From: Oxyruncus cristatus
Taxonomy: Eukaryota > Chordata > Aves > Passeriformes > Cotingidae
Direction of reading: 5' to 3'
Length of the DNA stretch: 64,000 bases
Assembly: GCA_013399855.1 (NCBI GenBank)
Contig: VXAY01002045.1
Coordinates: 186,001 to 250,000, forward strand
Under the pieces are notes generated by a model. That model saw nothing but the letters and a program-made list of their open reading frames with translations, made no database searches and was not told the DNA's origin. Each line of letters begins with the position of its first letter. The first letter of the stretch is position 1. Shown here piece by piece: positions 58,201 through 64,000 of the stretch. The position numbers and the translations under genes were made by a program.

Positions 58201-59433
58201 TACATTTACTTACCTGCTTTGAGGCATCTTCTGTGATTTCACCTAATAAACAGGTCCTCATTTTTTTTCACTAAGGATGCTAATGACAAAATTCATTCCA
58301 GCTTCAAGACCCAGAGTGGGATAGATTTCACCCTTAGAGAAATAGTAATTCAACAGATGCTACATGATGAATCTAGGACGGATCTGGAGCCATGCTATTG
58401 CCTCTTTGGCAACTACAAACAAACCGACAGACAAACTCATTTATTTCTTGCTTGTTCTCCACCAGTGGATGGTCACAAAGTCTTGGCTGACATGGCATGG
58501 CAGAGCACTTTACAATTTGGATTTACCAATTCAAGTCCCCACGCAGCTCTGCACCACACGATGACCTCCATTTCATGGAGCCATGTGCTCAACCTCCAGA
58601 GATGACAAGCCTGACAGCCTGCCTTGCTCACCTCCCAGTTCCCTACTGGGCCAAGGAGGAGCACTCACTCACCAGCTCCTGGCTCCTCTCTTGAGTCCCA
58701 GAGGGCAAGATCAAGTAACTTAGTTGGTAGCATTGAGGTACAGTGGTCAAAGCTTGCAGAAGCCTTTTCACTGTTCTCCCTCATGCAGGTAGGGACAGAT
58801 TTCTGTTGTACCCAACATAAACCACCTCTGAAAACGTCAATAAACCCCATACCAGTTCCCTTTGAATCATACATCAGTTCCCATTCATGGGAGAGTTGTG
58901 CTGATGTAAAAATAAACAAAAGTCGTGACAGCAATTTGAGGGAGCTACCTTCCTATTTTTGTTGAAACTCAAATCCCTTACAAATACAAACAAAAAAAAT
59001 CTCTTTCTGCATAAAACCTTAAAACTAGTAACTAGTTACACAGTCCTGTAGCTGAACCTAACTGGAAGGTTCTGGGCATTTGATCTGGAACACTGTAAGG
59101 GCTATACTGTAATGAACTCACAGACTGAAATAGGTGCCAAGTGATAGCAAATGTCAGCAGGCAATGTGCCCATGGGGTATGGGAACTAGACGTGACAGAG
59201 TATCTGTGTCTCAGCAAGCCACATGCAGCGCGATCTTTCCATTCACAAAAAAAATTAAGGGTCATCTCGTGTCTTCAGAGCCTGATTGTCTCTCACAACA
59301 CCAATAACTCATTCCCTTTTGTGACAGGAGCCCAGAAAGCAACAGCAAGAAGCCATCAGGACAGTCCACAATATCATACGATTACTCGGAGGAGGAGCTC
59401 ATGGCAAGCATCGAGCGGGAGTACTGCCGCTGA
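46171..59433 (+). CDS. CYS1: CYS1, cystin 1 (5' end lost in assembly gap)
   Basis: Cystin is a small, N-myristoylated protein of the primary cilium membrane; its mouse gene is mutated in the cpk polycystic kidney model. Three exon pieces join in frame: 46171-46266 (3' part of exon 1), 54049-54098 and 59328-59433, giving 83 visible residues. The last 19 residues, SYDYSEEELMASIEREYCR, nearly match the human C-terminus, which is the main basis of the call. The start codon and the predicted Met-Gly myristoylation signal must lie in or beyond the gap at 46044-46170, because no suitable in-frame ATG exists in the flanking GC-rich sequence. Human cystin has 158 residues. Head-to-head neighbourhood with RRM2 supports orthology. 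Confidence 0.9.
46267..54048 (+). other. CYS1: CYS1 intron 1
   Basis: The 7.8-kb intron is bounded by GTAAGT and CACAG. It holds one antisense CR1 at its 3' end and no other recognisable feature. Confidence 0.7.
53649..54003 (-). mobile_element. CR1 fragment beside CYS1 exon 2
   Basis: The minus strand encodes broken ORF2 C-terminal pieces (EDRLRELELFSLENRRFWGD and a frameshifted upstream piece). It lacks the terminal 3' tail. Its right edge is about 45 nt from the exon 2 acceptor, in CYS1 intron 1, antisense to the gene. Confidence 0.88.
54049..54098 (+). CDS. CYS1: CYS1 exon 2 (50 nt)
   Basis: The exon has a pyrimidine-rich tract with TTTCACAG acceptor and a CA|GTGAGT donor, entering in phase 0 and leaving in phase 2. 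It encodes VLSTRSPGPENNNADQ plus a split glutamine codon. This segment is weakly conserved, so the call depends on splice sites and frame continuity with exon 3. A CR1 fragment ends only about 45 nt upstream. Confidence 0.8.
55505..55524 (+). repeat. (AAATC)4 microsatellite
   Basis: Four exact tandem AAATC units lie in CYS1 intron 2. Confidence 0.9.
57030..57240 (-). mobile_element. Ancient CR1 3' fragment in CYS1 intron 2
   Basis: Diverged but ordered matches to the CR1 3' UTR complement include GTTTAGGTTGGAATAGCCTC, TCAGGTCTTGAAGGCCTCCA and AGAAATTTCTCCTTTTACCC. It is more degraded than the other CR1 copies here. Confidence 0.65.
59328..59433 (+). CDS. CYS1: CYS1 exon 3, C-terminus and stop
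   Basis: The exon follows a GTGACAG acceptor, completes the split codon and encodes 34 further residues to TGA. It reads SPESNSKKPSGQSTI and then the conserved SYDYSEEELMASIEREYCR. Human cystin has SYDHSEEGLMASIEREYCR, so the match is strong over the functional C-terminus. Confidence 0.95.
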
Positions 59434-60645
59434 GTCCAGTCCATGCCACAACAGCTTCAGGCATGATCCTGGAAGCCCAACTGGAGCAAAACTGCTACTG
59501 ACAAAATAACCCCTCACACAGAGAAATAGCGTGGGAGAGGGGGTGGTGAAGGGTGGTGGAGTGTGAAAGGCAGCATGGCTGCTTAGGAAGCACGGAAAGC
59601 TCGGACCAACTCTGAGTGAGCGTGAAGATCCTCACCAACTGCTGGTTCCTGATTGGTTCCACTGGAAGAGGGACCCATTCCTCTTGAGAACCAATATTTA
59701 GAACCTCATTTCTAAATGCTATTTACAAATGGACATGTACTAGAATTGAAGTGTCATACTAGAAGTGTTGAAACATGGTGCTTTGAAGGAAGATCTTGCT
59801 TTGACTTAGTAGAAGAAAAATGCAGCCATATCATTTGATCCAGAAGTTACTTAAAGGGATGTGACATGAAATTCATGTTCCTGCCCACTTAAAATGTGCC
59901 AAATGTACTCCTTGTGCTGTGCAAGCCTCAGGTCCAGGTCTGAATTTGGCCCTGTCTCTTTCAATGTGGTCCCCAGTATGGGGGATAAGAGGAAAAGGGG
60001 ACTGAGCCCACCATCCAGTACATAGGCAGCGTAATCCCAGAGTTCAAATCCCACCACAGAGGCAAATGAGGCTCGTGGGAGCTATCAGAGCACATAGGAT
60101 TCGTGTGATCACTTTGGGGCAGAGTCCCAGCACAGGTATCCTATATGGGGCTCCGTGGCGTGGATCCTCCAGTGAAAGTAGGATGCGTATCTCCAGTTCA
60201 ATCACCCACCTCAAGAGGGACTTTCATGCTCTCGCAGAAAGCAGCTGTTAGCGATCTGGCCTTCCCATGTATTTCGTGTCCTTGGTAGGTAACCTAGAAG
60301 AAAAACCATTACATTTTACTGTTAGCCGACTGCAAAGTAAAACAGAAAGTCATCTTTCCAAAGAAAACAGTACATTTTCAGTGCTCCCAGACAGCGAAGC
60401 CTGGTATTTTGGGGCTTCTGCTTTTATTTTACCTGAATCTTAACAACTGCTTGTTATCAGAAGTAGAAAAATACCTTATTTCTACCTTCAGCTGAAGCAT
60501 AAAGGGCATCAGATATAATCTTCACCATGTGCAAATGCAAGAGGAAATGGCGGGACACCTTTTAGGATGCTAAGATGCTGTATTTTAAGTATTTTGTGAT
60601 TCCTGGTACCTGTGAAACAGAAATAAATACATCTGTACTCTATAT
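59434..60645 (+). other. CYS1: CYS1 3' UTR with candidate poly(A) signal
   Basis: No open frame of note follows the TGA. The first well-placed AATAAA on the plus strand is at 60622-60627 and is followed by a T-rich stretch, so the transcript probably ends near 60645. The end is inferred from the hexamer only. Confidence 0.5.
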
Positions 60646-60984
60646 AGCTCTCAGTGAAGGCATCAAATGTTCTGAAAAAAGCTCTCTAGGTTACATGGCT
60701 AATAGAGACTAAGCAGAACACATCCTTGGAGGATGGCAAGAGGGATGCCGTGAGGCAGGCACTAGATGACACCCCTGGCACATGTACTCATCCCCCAATT
60801 GTCTTTCCTGCAGCAGCCTGGAGTGAGGCTGGGCATGATGCTCTGCCTGGGGGCTGAGGAACTGCCAGGCAGACAGCAGAGGTGGGCGGTGGGAAGGGAG
60901 CCAACCTCCTGCAAAGCCACACAGGCTCAGAGGCAAGAGCTTGCAGCACATCATCCGGGGGAATTTGGTAGGATGAGGGACAAT

Positions 60985-61213
60985 TAATTTAAACTGAAAC
61001 AGGGTAGATTTGAGTTGTACAAAAGGAAGAAGTTGTTCACCGTGAGGGTGGTCAGGAACTGGAACAGGCTGTGGATGCCCCCTGCCTGGTAGTGTTCAGG
61101 TTGAATGGGGCTCTGAGGAACCTGCTCCAGTGGAAGGTGTCCCTGCCCATGGCAGGGGCATGGGACTAGATGATCTTGAAGGGTCCCTTACAACCCAGGC
61201 CATTCTGTGATTC
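60985..61213 (+). mobile_element. CR1 3' fragment downstream of CYS1
   Basis: Sense-strand CR1 end: AAACTGAAACAGGGTAGATT, GAGGGTGGTCAGGAACTGGA, CCCTGCCCATGGCAGGGGCA, GGACTAGATGATCTTGAAGG and a CATTCTGTGATTCT tail. It is well preserved and 5'-truncated. Confidence 0.93.
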
Positions 61214-64000
61214 TCCATGGCCCAGAAGTAGCTGGAATAGAGAGCAGATGGCCCTCTGCAGCAAGGACTTTCCAAAACTCCTGAAAAAAAATTCCAATTT
61301 TGAATGCTAGTACTTTATTTTTTTGATAGGAACAGTCATTTTTACATCTATTAATGCTCTATTAATGTCACTGAGCTGCGGCTGGAACAGAGTTTCTCTG
61401 CAAGCATGTCAAGAGTCGTGACCAGATCTCCCAGAACTTATGTTATTTCTCAGCAGCTCTCAAAGACCTACTGGGATGAACAAAATCTGCCTGTGGAGAG
61501 CAGAAAAAACATGGGAAGCCATCTGACCCCAGCACCATAGGGCATCACAGTACTCTATACTCTTTTCTAATCACTGTAGTGGTTTAGAATTTCCTTCAAC
61601 TCAGATTTCTTTCTTTCAACTAAGGCCTTCCTTCTACCGAGGTCCCCAGAGTCTCTGGCACATGTGGGAAGACGCTTCGAGGAGCTCTGTCACATCCCCC
61701 CCATCACAAGGGTAGGGTTAGGGTTAACCCTTTTTGGGCCTTTGGCCTCAAGTGACACAGAAAACCAGAAGGAAAGCCATGCTGCTGTCAGACCGTGCTG
61801 TAACATGAGCAAGCAGGGCTCTGCCTCCCCTCTGGGTGGCTCTGCCTGTGCCCTGCCTACCCTCACAGAGTTTCTATCTGGGGCTGCATTTGATAACAGC
61901 TCTACAACCCATTTCAGGCTCCAGGTAATGGCTCTACTACCCATTTCAGGCTCTCCTAAAGGAAAGCCTAATTATTAACAATTACAGAAATTGACTAATC
62001 AAAAAAGTATCACCTTAACTGAATGTATTGTTAGGTTGCGAGAAATCTGTCCTGAGTGAACAAAGCGAATGACTAAACTTCTTTACAAAACTAGCTTCTG
62101 AAATAGCCAAGAGACAAGTGTATTTCTGCACCTGGAACAAAGGTGCAGTGGGTTTCACAGGTGTATTTTCAGCATCACCAACAGAAAAGGAGGAGTTGCA
62201 GGAACACAGGAAGGTCCAGAAAGGAGTGATGCAGCTGGGACAGTCACTGCACCAGGGAAAAGATGGGAGAAAGAAGTTTGGGGATTCAAGGAGGGGCCTC
62301 AGACTGTGCCATGATCTTGCAGGCTTTCTCTGTGCCATGAAACCACGTGTGCTCAGCACTGTGCTCTGACCACAGAGCTGACCAGGACAGAGCAGCTCAC
62401 CGACTGAGATATATCTGTCTTATTTTCATTCAGTGCAGAACAGGACAGTGGTACCCAGCCAACTTCCCAGACTGCCCAAGAATCAGTGGGACTGTGTTCT
62501 TCTCCCTTTGTCAAACCTTTACCCAGCAGCACACCAAAACGGGGTGGTGGCAGTGGGACTGGTACCTAGGAAGGCACAACTGCAGTTTAATTGCCTGGTG
62601 TCAGTGTAACTCTACTTTTGATCCATCCTTTGCTCAGGGAAAATAGGACACTGGATCATTTGCAGGTAAATAATCACATTTAAGCAGTAGTTCAGCCCAT
62701 GACTAATTTCAAGAGAAACGAATTAATGGCTTTTCTAAAATAAGGACAATTGCACTGTGGAGATCACTTCGGCACATCTCAGAAAGTGAATGCTGACATC
62801 CCACCAGCTGAAGTATTGGAAAGTTCATTTTCTTTTCATGGTATCTCTCTATAACCATCATCAAATCTCAACTGCTTCAAGGACAAAAAATTATTTAGCT
62901 TGCCAGTACTTCCTGCCCCTAAAACACTTTGCTGGAATTAAGCAGGGTTCTGGAGAGCTTCTCGTTCATCATTTTAGAAACTACTCTCCTGTTCATGACA
63001 TGCAGCATAAGACAGGGTAGCTGACCATGGCTTGTCAGTTAACATTATTAATCTCCATTAATAAAATGCAAAAAAGGCCAGTGTTTTAACCATCTAACAA
63101 AGACAAATGCTACAGGCTGCATTTTGCACGAGTCCAAAAGGAGTAAGAAAGCCTTTGCTGGCCAGCTGGCTGTCTCTACATTCCTCCTATTACCACAGTT
63201 GCTGAGGGGACTGAAAAGGGTAATTTTTTCAGCTAATCATGAAAAATTACTCTTTAGTGCATGAGAAGATATTGCCACTTCTGAGCTTCTTGACTTCCAC
63301 ATGTGCAGGAGTTTTCTTACCTGGCCATGCAACAAGATGCCAGCTGAAAGATTCTGGTGGTGAAAACAGAGCCATATTTTCTAAATTACTCAACCCAAGA
63401 TCTTAAAAAACAAAACCAACAAACCTGAAACGACAGAACCAGTTTGCACACTTACTCAGACTCTCAATTTCCCTCAAATCTGTTTTTCATGTGCAAACAC
63501 TTTGAATCCTTTCCCCCCTTTCTTCATAGATGCCTTTTCTTTGTGACAGCACCGCAATGGATATTGCCTTTCTTTGCAGAGATCTGCCTTTCCAGCAGCC
63601 CAGTAAATGTGCAGAACTGTTTCCCACAGAGCAACTAAAACAGATCAGTGGTGGAGCAGTTTTAGGAAGTGAGTTATCTTTTACCTGTTCTGTAGTCACC
63701 CAGAAATCTCTTAGAAGCTTCAAGAATTCATTTGGGAGCTGTAAGTAGATTTGAGTGTGGAGTGTATCTGCCACCATCCCACTGCCAAGACCTCCAAGAG
63801 CAAAGCAACTAATAACAGTTCTCTTGTCCAGCACCCTGCTGTCATCTACTGACCTTCATAACAGAGGAAAAAGGAGGGTGGCACCCTCACCATCCCAAGG
63901 ATGCTCTTCCCCAACATCTTTCCTCTGAGGGTCAAGCCCCAACACGCTTTCAGCCAAATTATTCGCACACACAACCCTGGGAGTCGAAACAGAGCCTCTG
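61214..64000. other. Downstream intergenic DNA, no gene seen
   Basis: KLF11 would be expected on the minus strand by synteny with human, but none of its zinc-finger codons is visible here. Only short chance frames and the telomere-like motif at 61710 are present. Confidence 0.5.
61710..61730 (+). repeat. Short interstitial telomere-like motif
   Basis: Two and a half TTAGGG-type units end in the palindrome GGGTTAACCC (61721-61730). Confidence 0.6.

Larger units (their letters stand above)
54099..59327 (+). other. CYS1: CYS1 intron 2
   Basis: The 5.2-kb phase-2 intron contains a polypyrimidine run near 54960-54990, the (AAATC)4 repeat and an old CR1. No additional exon is recognisable. Confidence 0.75.

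Noticed and set aside
63487..63834. Minus-strand frame as the KLF11 3' exon expected by synteny
   Set aside because: It has no C2H2 zinc-finger pattern or KLF C-terminus.

Overview
This is vertebrate nuclear DNA, almost certainly from a passerine bird. The evidence is intron-containing genes with GT-AG junctions, several CR1 LINE fragments in the avian style, two avian ERV long terminal repeats, and a tRNA-Ile-headed SINE with a CR1-type tail (TguSINE1-like), a family described from songbirds. There is no bacterial-style gene organisation. Only two genes can be supported; almost all other open reading frames are short and look like chance.

Layout. 1-17.6 kb is gene-free DNA downstream of RRM2 and holds a degraded LTR (1993-2573) and a CR1 fragment (3241-3822). 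17.65-23.25 kb is RRM2 on the minus strand: ten coding exons, 397 codons, all di-iron and radical-tyrosine residues present, a TATA box and flanking CCAAT and E2F-like sites. A SINE sits in its intron 2. 23.6-45.5 kb is the intergenic space between RRM2 and CYS1. It holds a complete solo LTR (26478-27565) with a 5-bp target duplication and an internal assembly gap, plus CR1 pieces near 38.1 kb and 44.7 kb. 45.6-60.6 kb is CYS1 (cystin 1) on the plus strand. The first exon is cut by a second assembly gap, and exons 2 and 3 are intact and end in the cystin C-terminus. 60.6-64 kb holds one CR1 3' end and no recognisable gene.

How the genes relate. RRM2 and CYS1 are transcribed divergently, as I recall for the human 2p25 region, so this is conserved synteny. 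RRM2 makes the small subunit of class I ribonucleotide reductase (dNTP supply in S phase). CYS1 encodes a lipid-anchored ciliary protein. No functional link is implied.

I found no convincing undescribed biological system. The most useful observations are inside RRM2: three tandem 18-bp units encoding SPxK sites, a stop-free 78-nt first intron, and two unusual substitutions. Also useful are the SINE with intact Pol III boxes, the LTR with its TSD, and the gap hiding the CYS1 N-terminus.
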